Position numbers and translations under genes: made by a program. From Botrytis cinerea B05.10 (Eukaryota > Ascomycota > Leotiomycetes > Helotiales > Sclerotiniaceae), in NCBI RefSeq assembly GCF_000143535.2, contig NC_037316.1:1550001-1614000 (forward strand): a DNA stretch of 64,000 nt, in the 5' to 3' direction. The notes under the pieces were generated by a model, which saw only the letters and a list, made by a program, of their open reading frames with translations, had not been told where the DNA came from and searched no databases. How positions within the stretch are numbered: the first letter of the stretch is position 1; each line of letters begins with the position of its first letter. Of the stretch, positions 48,223 through 60,013 are shown in pieces.

Positions 48223-48292
48223 GTAGATGCTGGATAGCAGATGCTAGATGCTAGATGCTAGATGCTAGATGCTCGATGCTAGATACTAGATG
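48223..48292 (+). repeat. 7-bp minisatellite (TAGATGC)n
   Basis: About eight units of TAGATGC with a few substitutions (TCGATGC, TAGATAC). A related unit seems to recur at 47779-47795 (actagatgctagatgctggg). Confidence 0.88.
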
Positions 48293-48876
48293 AAGGAGAG
48301 GGTCGGTCCGCGGACGAAGTGAATTTGGCATATAAGATGGTTTTGTGCGTACGTGCATGTGTGTGTATGCGTGCGAGCCATGAAGGAAGGACTCTCAAGG
48401 CCATCGAATGCAAGGAGTCAAGACTCAAGAGTGACAGAATCAAGCTAGGCGCATGGAAAAGGCCAGCTAGCTAACTGTGAAGAGAAGCGATGAGTGAGTA
48501 TCACTTCTTAATTGATTTGCTAAGCATTACTACCGTGATGAGTAAAATCTATCGGTTCTGGATGGTTGGGACCCCAGCTGGCACAGCTAATCCATCCCTC
48601 AGAACAACATACTTACATCGTGCTCGACCTCTCAAGTGCCCAAACCCTTGACGGATTGGATGGGATGGGAACACCACCCAGCATTATTTATGCAGCAAAT
48701 GCAGCCATGGCAGTAAAGAAACCAAAAGGCAAAAAATAAAAGCGGGAAACCTCGTTCTACGCACGAGGGTTACTGGGACCCACAAGTAGCGTGCGTCCGG
48801 CGTGTTTTTCTCGGTAGTGTAAAGGAACAAGGGGGATTGATTGATTTGTTCCATGCCTGAGCATGTTGTGTACACA

Positions 48877-48878
<2 letters not shown>

Positions 48879-48906
<28 letters not shown>
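48879..48906 (+). repeat. T28 homopolymer
   Basis: A run of 28 T. The length may be affected by sequencing error, or it may be the A-tail of an old retrosequence on the other strand; no element is recognisable next to it. Confidence 0.85.
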
Positions 48907-48910
<4 letters not shown>

Positions 48911-49295
48911 GAAAAAACGAAACATGATTGATTGGTTGAATGAGGACAAGCATGGAAACCAAATGGAAGGCGTGGCTAATCTACATCCAGTATGAAATCA
49001 TGTATGAGCGGAGCGAACTTTTTGACATCAAGAGTGGAACTGTTCCTTCAACTTTTCAATGGGGTCGGTCTACTTGCTTTCTGGTTCTTTTGGAATCTGT
49101 ACTCCTAGTCATGGATGGACTGAAGAAGAGGGGGCTTTACAGAGTACTATGTATGCATGCAGAGTATATTGTATAATGTATATCGCAGCTAGATCTAGTA
49201 AGATCAGGAAACCCATATTCAAATTAGGTATGGCTGACTCTCCTGCAGTGCTACAGATAGATATAAACTCTTGCTCTTACTCTCATGCTCGTTCG

Positions 49296-49405
49296 CATTC
49301 CCATTCCCATTCTCGTTCTCATTCTCATTCTCATTCTCATTCTCATTCTCATTCTCATTCTCATTCTCACTCTCACTCTCACTCTCACTCTCATCTCACT
49401 CTCAC
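49296..49405 (+). repeat. 6-bp minisatellite (CATTCT/CACTCT)n
   Basis: About 18 tandem hexamers, first CATTCC/CATTCT then CACTCT. It reads as Ser-His repeats in one frame, but no start, splice or conserved flank supports a protein. Confidence 0.92.
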
Positions 49406-50820
49406 GTATGTTTAACTCCGAATCGGACTATGACCAACACCCACCTGGTATCACCTATCCCCGAGCCGATCCCATAATTACAAGAAAGGTAAAATAGATG
49501 GCTTGGGGCTTTTACCTCACATGGGCTTGACTGTACGCAGTAAGACGATTATGCCTTGTATGTCGTAGTGATCCTAGTGATACTCTAAAAAAAAATACCA
49601 ACAGACATCCGTGAAACGAACCAATGAGCCGAATGGCGGCAAATATGCTTTCATAAAGGTTGGCACAACTCGTGGGTCGTAAGCACACTAATCGTCTTTT
49701 AAGTTAACGCCAGGTGAATCTATCTTCTTTTCTCGTTTTTTACTCGTGGCAGACAGGGATCGAGATTGTCATTCATAGGATGAATGGGCGGAACCCTGGA
49801 CGCATTTCTTGTGGCCAATCCGTGTGCTGCGTTGATGTAGTAGCTGTGGGCTCTTATATAATGCCATTATTAGTAATAGGTGGTCGATAGACCCGTCTAT
49901 CCCTAGACGATAATTTTGGACACAACAATACAGAACACAGTAGATGTTCGTCAAGAGCCATGAGGTGTGGTGGCATGGTACACGCTGATCTACGCAATAC
50001 TGATGCTGGTGCTTGCCGGGACCTTGAGAGACTCCATTTTCGGCAGGTATGGACGGTTATGGGACAAGCTTGAAGCAATCCATAAATCTGAGACTTCCAT
50101 AATTCTTCGGGTTTCAATTATTCAATTACCCATCAACACCAGTCAGCAGCGCTCCAGTCAGCAGCTCTCCACCCATCAAACAAACCCCCAGAAACCAGGA
50201 CACATGGTTAAGAACAGGACAGACCTGAGATAAGAAGATCTTCAAACTTTGTTGATCTATCCAATTTTAATCTTCTTCTTTTTGATTCTTAGGTTCTTCT
50301 TGACTTTCTTTCTTAAGTAGGTGATATGTCTCTCTCCCCCCCCCCCCCTCCCTCTGGCTTTCTGCCAGTGGCTTCTTCCGTTGAAGCCAGGGAATCCGGG
50401 CCAAATTCCCCATTCTAAGTTTCGGTGAGAACCATGTCTGCAAATGACAAGTATAGTGATGATGATGAAATGTGTCTCTCTTTGGCGATCCGGGTTCAGC
50501 CTGCGTGCGAAACGAGGATTGGCAGCATGCCAAACATAACACATGCGAAAATCGCACCATCAAATCACTCTCCCTCCCGGCAGTTGTTCTGAAACCACGC
50601 AAACAATGCCATTTCACAGGAACCGCCATCGGTAATAACCCTCACGACGCGTATTTTTGATTTCACTTCCACTCGTCAAAATGGTGTTGTGCATCTGTAC
50701 TTGTGCTGTAGCTATCTACCTTTAATTTACAACCCAATCTCATGGGCTTGGCACCACCTATTGACGGCTAGATAGCATGATCGAGTCCACCCTTGACAAA
50801 TGAGCGCCGTGTAACCGGAG

Positions 50821-50925
50821 CAGTAGCAGTAGCAGTGGCCAGTGGCCAGTGGCCAGTAGCCAGTAGCCAGTAGCCAGTAGCCAGTAGCCAGTAGCCAGTA
50901 GCCAGTAGCCAGTAGCCAGTAGCAG
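50821..50925 (+). repeat. 7-bp minisatellite (CCAGTAG/CCAGTGG)n
   Basis: About fifteen tandem units. The left end is built of CAGTAG hexamers, the middle of CCAGTGG and the right of CCAGTAG, a gradient that suggests stepwise expansion. Confidence 0.92.
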
Positions 50926-53900
50926 AAAACTGTTATCAGTAACCCTCTATTGCACATCGGTGAACCTGTCTGTGTGCTGCGTGTGTAAGATTGTGCTCGC
51001 AGTCCCAAGCACGATGATGCGAGTATCCGAAAGCCACGCTGCTCCAGCAGACATGGAATCCAACAACGTGCCTTGCCGTGCACACTTTGGTTGGATCGAA
51101 AAAAAGAAGGTGGTGTAACTTTCTTCTTCCATTCGAGGCCGCTTTGCAGGTCGCGGTCGCGTGCACGAAACTTACTCAGACCGCCACCAAATATCCTTCC
51201 TCCCTCATTCCGATATGGGAGGGGATGCGTAGAGACAATAAATCGTGTAGAGCATGTCCCTATCCCAGATGCGATACTCTTGCGCTAATAGGACGGGAGC
51301 AATGCAAGCTCTGTCAACGGTCTGCATGGCTGAAAGTGTCAGCAAGGCGCGCGGGTTCATAGGGTGGTAGATGCGCCTTCGCACTCGACCGCAAATCACC
51401 ATCACCATCACCATCATCATAGTATCATTGTATTGTTGTGTACATCATAGTGTTCTACCTAGACCCATTTATCAACGAAGGCGCGAAATGAATGGTTGTC
51501 ACGAGGCGGACGGCCTTCGCTCTTCGGTACAGACAGCATTAAAAAAAAAAAGAGAAAAAAGAAAAAAATCATACAAGAGGGTTTGGTGAAACTGTTGAAT
51601 GCTCCGTACTCCACACAGACAGGTCCCTCAATTTCCATCATGGTTCTAGAAACCCCGGGTAGGGCAATGGAAACTATGGACTCAATACGGCATGATTGTG
51701 TTTGGCGCTTCATTTCTATTTGTCACCGCCCGATGAACTGGGAAGGATTCGGGAGCCATGTGGAAATATTCTGATGTCTGATTATCCCTGTCCTTCAACG
51801 ACCAGCGTTTCGAGAGGCGGTGAAGCACAATAAGAATTCGGGCTATTGAGAAAGCGGCAAAGCGCGACGATCATCTAGTCATCGGCCTTTTGCTCGCAAT
51901 TACGAACGACGCGTGGGTGGGCGGTAAGGTTCGATATGGATATTAATATGGATATCAGCTTGTCAAGTGATTTTATCGTGTTTTAGTATCAATAGTCGAG
52001 AATTTTGGACAGATGATATGCACCACATCACCGCCAAATCGAAGACAAATTCACAGGGAGGCCGAAATGAGCTTGGCAACATGTGCGTGTGGAGTTGAGC
52101 AGGGAGGAGAAAAAAGAAAATGGGATGAAGACATATTGATTTCGTATTCCCAGTCGCCTTGGGCTGTCATGTTGCTTGTCGATGAATCTTTCCTGGCGTG
52201 CGGAAATCCCATGGGAAGAGGAAGGGCTCTGGCTATGCAGGACTAAAAGAGACCCAGTATGTCAACGGCATTGAAAGATCCCCTGGCTCACACAACTGTA
52301 CGAAATAATCTCTCCTTTTACCCTTCTCCGATCTCGTACTATGGAGGAGGCACTCCGTCGAGCGGGCTCGCATCCAATACGCATAGAGGAATGCTGCACA
52401 GACTCCGTTTACCATCATAGCCCGGCCGCCCGTCCTAACTCTTCTGGCCTTCTCGCATATACTGTAGCAGCCTTTTGATGCGCATAATTTATCTCGTAGC
52501 TGTGTTCGTGGGTTCGCGGATATACGTGGATTCGTTTCAAAACTAGTAAGGGGAACGAAAGAGGGGAGTACCCACACTGTTTGTGAGGTCCAGTTGAGTC
52601 GATTCATGAAATTGTGACACAAGAGGAGCAAAAGAACTGGGTGCGAGGATTGTAGCGAATAGAACGTGAATACAGTTATTGGTTGGATATGGATTTGTGA
52701 AATATCGAGAGAAAACCGCCTTGAACGGGCATCAATAGTGGACTCCCACGTTTTCTTGCCACGTTTTTCCTGGGATGTCCCGATATTTAGTGTGTTTGTG
52801 ATATCATATAGCCAGTGGAGCAAATCATTCAGGTGGTGCCGCTTGAAGGGTTTGTCGATGAACCTTATCCACTGATGGTTGGATGCTTCCTGAAAAGCAA
52901 TCCACTTAAGTATAAATATCCTTGATCAGGTGCACAAATCAATTATATCGGCGGATGTGGCGAGTGCATGGAGAAAAATACAGTCACATTCCTATTTGTA
53001 AGAAAGAGGAGAGGAGAGGAGGGAGGAGGGAGACGAGAGGGCAACAGAGGGAGAAAATATTGTTGGGAGGAACCATAATTTAAGAGCACGCTAAGCCAGT
53101 TAGCCGGGCAGTATCTAGATTCTTGATTTATTCTCGCGGATGAGGATGGAATGGATAAATAAGCGTCAATCGTTCACAGGTTTTGGTAGTTAAAATCCCA
53201 TGGTCAATTGAAGTGTGGAAAATTGACACGTCGTTCTATGCTGGATGAAAAGTAGTTCGTTCACTCCTTCATCCTGTACGAGATCGTACTGGCCGAATCT
53301 GATCAAATCTCTAAACCACGAGGAAATGTCTCACTCAGCCTTGTGCTTTCTTTTTATGGGAAAAGAAAGACACAGACAGGCACACACATACATACATACA
53401 TAATATTCATCGGATTATAAACCGACCTCTCATTTCGACGTTGCTTTTTATTGTGATACTAATATGTTAAACTCTAATCAGCTAAAAATGTACTAGACGA
53501 GGCATAGATGAGTTTGGATGTTATAACACTCTTCCAGTCATGTCTCACCAGGTTTTTCCATCATCATCTCTCAAAGTCAGCTCGTGTCTTGAACTTTCGC
53601 ACATACCATATTCGGTATCAATTTCTTGAAATTCACATACGCAGTGGGTGTAGCGAAGAAGTCACACAGCTGACTATCTTGTCAATACACACGGATATTT
53701 GCACAATCGGCCCCCGGAAATCCAATATCAATTTCTGCACTATTGCATGTTATGCATAAAGAAACGTGCATCTCTTTCTGTACTTGATTCTGTACTCTCT
53801 GCATATTACGCACGCAGTCAGAAAGAAGTGCAATTGGTTTCACGTAACATGAAAGGGAAACTTGATTGATTTATTAGCCGTTGGTCTGTCGTGTTACCGA

Positions 53901-55233
53901 GGGATCAGACTTTCAAAGCCGAAGATACCGAGGGGTTTTCTCTGAGCCGGTGATGGGTATGGGTGGGTGAAGTTATCGTTTTCGTTTTGGGGGTTGAGAG
54001 GTGGTAAGTTCTACTACTAGCGAGCTCGTTTCCCTTGCTGTGTGTACCCTCGCACCTTATACAAGTGTCCCAAAGGGGTGAGAGGGTGCATAGTTAGAGT
54101 GGGATTTGTGAAAGCAATTGGGAAAGTTACCTAAGATGGCTGACTACTTTCCACAGTGTCACCTCAATCTATTTGGTATAATCCTGCTGTCCACTCGGAT
54201 CTTGATGATTCATATCTAATATCAAATTAAGAACTGTATGGTATATTGAGTTTGCTCCCACTGGAGCCAACTCTCTGTGCATCGATTGCTCGCATAGCAA
54301 CCTACAACCCGAATTCTTACTCTGTGCTACGCTTCTACCCAGTCACCTTTCGGTACACTACCCCGATGAAGTTTCAACAAAAGTATAGGATGTCGGTACC
54401 CAGTAGTTGGAAATTGATCCTCTGTCTAGAACCAGGCAATACGCTTTTGGCCGACAGATACCCCGGTATTTTCCCCAGCATTCCCTTCCATCTTACTTTC
54501 CAAATTTTACCCAAAAATGGGCAATAATCCCAGGATCCATATTCTTCTGTCAAGCTTCTAGAAAGCAGCAAACAATATTACGAAAATGGGAATTTCTCCC
54601 GACCAATTATCAAAGTATATTGGTCAAGGGTTTGTGAGCATATCATATCTATGGAGATTAAAGATTACGCCGCATGAACAGATCGCCAAGTTACGACACC
54701 CCTTTTTACTTTTTTGCGTTGGCAGTGTATCTTGTACGGAAGTACACACAATACACATGTATCGGTGGGAATATGCTTGCGAATGTCGAAAAGGGTTGTA
54801 AGGGGGTGGTGGTTGGTGGATGGTGGGGGTGTCTTTGATAGATGATAGATCAAGTGATCATCCATCAAAAATTCATCATATATGATATACGATAGTAACC
54901 AATGGAGTGGACCGTGGACCGTGGACTGTGGAACTTCTTGATAGAACACCCGAATCTGTAGCCTTGTCAATCCAATCTCCTCTGAAGTTTTACATTACCT
55001 GATAATCGGTATACACGAGACATACGGAGTAGATTGCATCACAATCACCACATTTTCCCAGAGTTCGACAACACACACCCTGTTCTCGATAATTTCCGAT
55101 GCGGGTACAAAATGTCTGGTTTCATTTTTGCACTCACCTTGGACAGAGTCTGGAGTTTGCACTCTGCAGAGGATTTCTTGGTGGAAAGGATTTTAAATTT
55201 CAATTACAAGATTGGTTTCAAAGTCGTAAGATT
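50926..55233. other. Gene-free region upstream of flbA, part 2
   Basis: About 4.3 kb without a supported gene. It contains CAT/CAC trinucleotides (51397-51420), an A/G-rich tract (51541-51570), GA-rich sequence (53000-53040) and (CATA)n at about 53385-53402. The 196-codon minus frame at 52233-52823 has no start context, domain or splice support. Composition is not extremely AT-rich, so this is not a typical RIP-degraded transposon. Confidence 0.5.
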
Positions 55234-55307
55234 TTCTCGAAAGCTTCTAGAAGAGTTCTAGAGAATTTCCAGAAAACTTCCAGAAAACTTCCAGAAGGGT
55301 TCTAGAA
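55234..55307 (+). repeat. Seven tandem 11-bp TTCNNGAANNN units (HSE-like array)
   Basis: TTC triplets start at 55234, 55245, 55256, 55267, 55278, 55289 and 55300, exactly 11 bp apart. Six of the seven are full TTCNNGAA inverted repeats (TTCTCGAA, TTCTAGAA, TTCCAGAA ×3, TTCTAGAA); the third is TTCTAGAG. Heat-shock factor binds alternating TTC/GAA triplets with 2-nt gaps. Here each TTCNNGAA core fits, but cores are separated by three bases rather than two, so this is HSE-like, not canonical. It could be a regulatory array or a short minisatellite. Confidence 0.85.
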
Positions 55308-58300
55308 GCATTGAACTTTTCTTTTGAATCCTTGCTTTTTTTTCTTGGTTCAATTTTTGGGTAACGTTAATCGATCCCCCCCATCAAATTTTATAATAAT
55401 CGGAGAATAATCCCACCTAGTACGACTATAGCTATCTCATTAATAACTCATTTATCCTAAACTTCTGTGAACAAGCATCCAATGTTCTACGTGTCTTCTA
55501 TGATCTATCTCTGCCTAGGATGCGGTTTCATCTGAATCACAATTTGGGCTCAAAAGGAAAAATGTTGTCAGGCCGGCTGAAGCTTCCTCTCCAAAAATGC
55601 CCCAAAAATACTTTTCGGTTTCGACACCGTTCAAAATCCTAGCAAGGCGACAACGCCACCGGCAGATGTTTGGGATCTCGCGTTCGAGGTGTCAGTCTAT
55701 ACCGACGGTAATACCCGAACATCAGTCGATACGAAGTGTGCAGACCACGACTTAGTCTCAACTCAAAAACGCATGTTCTGAGTCCTCATACAGTCATCTC
55801 ACACAAGCGATGTTGAGGTATTACCACTTGATCCTGGATGGATTCCTAATACAGTAGTGCAGCACGCAGCAAAAGGAAACTCGTCTCATTTCCCCTTTCC
55901 AAATCAAGCCAAACTCGGGGCTCGTGGATGAAGGGAGGAAGATACTTCAATGCATCCATCGATTCTGGATGTTCAACCCTACCTACACCTTACCTCCCAC
56001 CCTCACCACACCGTTCCATCAACAAGACAGGATATCGATAGGATATTTGTGTGTATCAGAATCTCTCCAAAAGAAACCACACTACACTCTCCTTCCTAAA
56101 GCATCTTCCCGGGAAGTTGTAGTTGTATTCGCATGGCAAATTGTAGGTACCATGCATCTTTTTTGCCACCCTTTTTCGTATCTAGGATACGCCTGTATCG
56201 CATCGTATCTACATTACATTTGTGCGCGCCCACCTCGTGGCATTTTATCCGAGTCACAGGCAGAATACATGTGATACTCATGTGTCCCACACACAACACA
56301 TATGGAAAATGTTCGGCATATCATTCATGCATTGTTACCTAGTAGGTGAGCTTTGGGGAGGGAGAGCCCGGGAAATCAAACCACTCGAATGGCATCATGG
56401 ATTGGAAACGTTTGTCTTGAGATACTTTACAATGATATCCAGGGCATCCAATGGTCCAAACTGCAGTCCGACAATATAAGATTCTGAATACTCAAAAGCC
56501 ATGAGAAATCTGAAAGTAGTTCAATGTTCCAATCAAATTCAACATCTCAAATGATGTGAATATTCTAATTAGTTTTGGAGATCGGATAATCTTTATTGTT
56601 GGACGGCAGCCTTTTGATTACTAATCCGAATAGCATAGAAGGTGTGTTGGATTCGAAGCTCATAGTTTTATTATTCTTTCAAATTGCAATTCCAAATATG
56701 GGCGGTGTCATTAGATTTGATATCGAATATTGAAACGAGTGTATATCTTCGATATCCCATTTTTTCTCGTCCTGCTCTACTGGAGGCGAGGTATTGAAAT
56801 GTATGTATGTAGATAAATTACGTAGTATGTATATATGCATGACACTGCACCACATGGTACTGAATTACGACGCAACGCAGCACCATGCGACATAAGTGAC
56901 ATATACAACACAACGGGATTCGCGAATCGGCAACCGGCAATGCGAACGAGAGATACAGAGCCAGTCACTCGCTGATGGGATTGATAGTGATAGTTGATCT
57001 CTTTCCTCATTGCATTATCCATCCCATCGCCACGCTTTTCGAGTGAAAATCCCATGCACATGCACGCATGCACTAGTCTTGCGTATTTTTTTTATTTTTT
57101 TATTTTTTCCCTCTTGCGCAGGTAATGCGCACCACATGGCTCTTACATAGATAGGTACGTACCATCTAGCTCTACAAGCGCAATCGGTTTAGATGCTTAC
57201 GCGCTTCTAGGCAGATGGATATGCATCTACTGACTGGTCTACCCGAGCAGATAAAGTAAGCCAGTTGCATACCCGTCCGTACGTAGCTTAGCGCGGCCAA
57301 TATATATATATATATGTAAAATCGTACTACAATCGATCAATCACTCGATATCACCTCATCTCATTGCCGACTTCGCAGTCCAGGCAGCTAGGTAGGTACT
57401 AGGTGACTAATTTATCTATCTGCTTGTCTATTTGTTCACCCCGCACTTTTATTCGTGATAGTCAGCAAACCACAAGAGTGCTGTTTCCGAGCCGGAGCGG
57501 TACGGAGAATTGTTATGCTTATTACTTTTTGAGGGCTTGCTATTTGCTTACTTGCTTACTTACTTACTTACTTACCGATCGATTACTCTTCTTTGCTTGC
57601 TTACCTAGTCGGTACAGGAAATTTGTTTAGGGGGGGCGGGATGCGTAATCTTTGATCTATGATTTCTTGCATTTCGATCTGGAGGTTGGGAATTTGGGGG
57701 AGTGGATGTATGTAGGTAGGTAGGTTGTGGGTGGTGTGGTGTGGTGGTCGTAGATTGGATCACAGATCACAGATTGCGTAAATTCAATCATAAGCAGCGA
57801 GTTCGGGAGTGTGAAGCGTAGGTAAGATTGGGTCAGCTTGTGAATCTGGTTGTGGGAGAGATGGATGAGATTTGATTGCGCATTCGTCAGTGTGGCTTGC
57901 CAAGATGGGTATGTGTATGTGCGGATGCGATGTGATGCGATGTGTGTTTGGTAGTTGGATTGAGGGGTGCAGACGTTTCTTCTTTTTCTGGAGGGGGATT
58001 CCGCTAGGTGGCGGGTGGGAGGCGCGTTGGTGAGTAGGTGTGGGTGGATGCGGAGATGCTGATGTGGTGTGGTGTGGTGCTGTATGACATGGAAAACAGA
58101 GGGTCGATAATACCACGAGGTGACTCAGGTGAGGAGATTCAAATCTAGACGATGACGAAGAGCTTATGTGTATTATATTGTATGCATATGTACGACATGG
58201 AATGAACAAATACCGCAATCTTACAAAGATTCGCGGAGATAGGGTATAGGTATTAGGAGAGGAGTCCTCGGTAATTATGTCAGCTCTCATGATGAAAAGT

Positions 58301-60013
58301 CACTAATACGCGGAGAAGACATCAAGATGGTTTGTGTAAATTCCATGTCATCATGAGTTCGTTTTGTGAGGCGTGATGAGGAATGGGATGAGGAGAGTTC
58401 TCTGATAGGTATGAATGAGAAGGGTTTCTTTTCATGTAGTGAATGACTTGGTTGGATATTTTGGGATGGGAGTTTTGTTGCGTGTATACACATGGTGTTT
58501 TCCTCACATTTGCGTATTTGAATCTGAGTCTGTTGTGCTCGTACGATGGATCTGGATTGAGTTTTATGCTGGGCGCTGGAGTTTTTCTGATGGGGGGGGG
58601 GGGGGGGTTGAAAAGGTTGTTTGAGGTGTTTGGGGATGGGTTTCTGTCTCGTACTAGTTAGTATGTAGATGGAAATCACAAATGAACGATCAGTCAGGTT
58701 CATGAATGAATGTCGGTTGTAGATGTGGGGTTTGGGTAGGTCGGATGGTATTTCTCTTGGGTGTTTCATGATTCTTTTTTATAGAAAGCTCTAGATGAAT
58801 GCGGTGGGGAGATGATGGATGATCGTTTGTTGCTGGTTTGATATATGGAAAGGAATCATGGAGAGTTGCTTAGGGGACCTGATAATAGTGAGCGGATGGG
58901 ACACCGAATGAATGAAGGAGCTGTTGTAGAGACACAGAATCAAATACGGTGTGCGGAAGAACTGATATTCGATCGCAAGGTTAGCAAAGGGAGTTTAGTA
59001 GCTTGATGGCTTGAGGATTGTAATTGGTCTAGTGACCCTATTGTTGAATGTTGCTGTTGGTACTATGCATACGGGGATAGCTGAAGCGTAGATATTTGGG
59101 CATACACGATAGGTTATATGATTTGCTAGGTCCAGGCATGAAGTCAGAAGTTAACAGAGGGGATTGGTTTATCATTGTGGCGTGAGAATGTTCAATAGGT
59201 AGAAATAACGAAGAAACGGGCATGCATCGTTCACTAATGTGGACTCAAGCCTATCTGCGTCTTGGTAAGCTTGTCCGTATTTAAATGGCCAGTCAAGTAG
59301 TTAACCCAGTGGTTTTTCATGTCATCAGATCGGCGAAAAGATGCCCATACAAAAAGAGTTTGATGTACATTTCTGAAAACATCAACGTGGGCTCAATATC
59401 GTCTCCCTGATATTACTCGTCACCTCGTTTCAATGTGTTATGTACGATCATTGCTTCGGTCCCGACGAGACGAGCCAGTCAAGTGCAAAAAAATCATATT
59501 AATAATGTGGCGCACATACTTGTCGTCGCGACATCGACGGTTGATCTGCTGAACATGAAACCACATACCAAGAGATCAACGTAAACTGGAATGTGTAGCA
59601 TACGAGATACACATTCCTGTCCTCAAGCACTGCGGGACGTATCTAAGACTGTGCTTTTGCATTCCAGGGCTATAAATATAGGTAAACAAGCATTATGGCG
59701 TGAAATGAAGGGAACCATGATAGGAGATTGGATACGCGAGGAGATTTTACTACAGTTTACTACCCACGAAGAGCTGAGAAGCTACGAGTTGACCCGTTAA
59801 CACATAAGAAGACGTGGATTCCCAAGACTTCCTTAGCTATTTTCCTGTTGTTCGTTCAACCAGCTCTTTTTTCAGTATTAATTTAAGCCAGTCTACTCGG
59901 CCCAATTCATTCAAGCTGGCAGTCTTTCGATCTCTTCTGGATATCAAACTCCCAGACTTCAAGTCAAAAAAGTAGATACTTTATCAACGCACCTCTCTAC
60001 ACCGAACACCAAA
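55308..60013. other. Gene-free region upstream of flbA, part 3, and GPI-protein promoter
   Basis: About 4.7 kb. Repeats seen: T/A-rich run (57085-57110), (TA)n at 57300-57314, (CTTA)n at 57540-57580, GTGGT-rich stretch (57718-57745) and a G16 run (58592-58607). Two minus-strand frames at 57784-58290 and 58287-58769 are His/Pro/Ser low-complexity and not called. The last ~150 bp is the probable promoter and leader of the GPI-protein gene. Confidence 0.5.

Larger units (their letters stand above)
47332..50800. other. Gene-free region upstream of flbA, part 1 (minisatellite-rich)
   Basis: No gene is supported. The first few hundred bases may be the flbA 5' leader; on the minus strand they contain two short overlapping upstream ORFs (ATG at 47487 and near 47519). 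Visible repeats are an AAATAT array (about 47381-47418), GGGTGT (47740-47765), GACA/CAGA (47838-47868), TAGATGC (48223-48292), T28 (48879-48906), CATTCT (49296-49405) and a C13 run (50336-50348). Long Ser-His or Lys-rich frames here come from the repeats. Confidence 0.6.

Noticed and set aside
48800..48960. Retroelement tail suggested by the T28 run
   Set aside because: No adjacent reverse transcriptase, internal promoter box or target-site duplication could be seen.
49059..49415. Ser-His repeat open frame
   Set aside because: Produced entirely by the CATTCT minisatellite.
52233..52823. 196-codon minus-strand frame in the flbA upstream desert
   Set aside because: Random-looking composition, no recognisable motif, and no conserved start or splice signals.
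57784..58769. Two overlapping His/Pro/Ser-rich minus-strand frames
   Set aside because: Translated from GT/GGTG-rich low-complexity DNA; no domain support.
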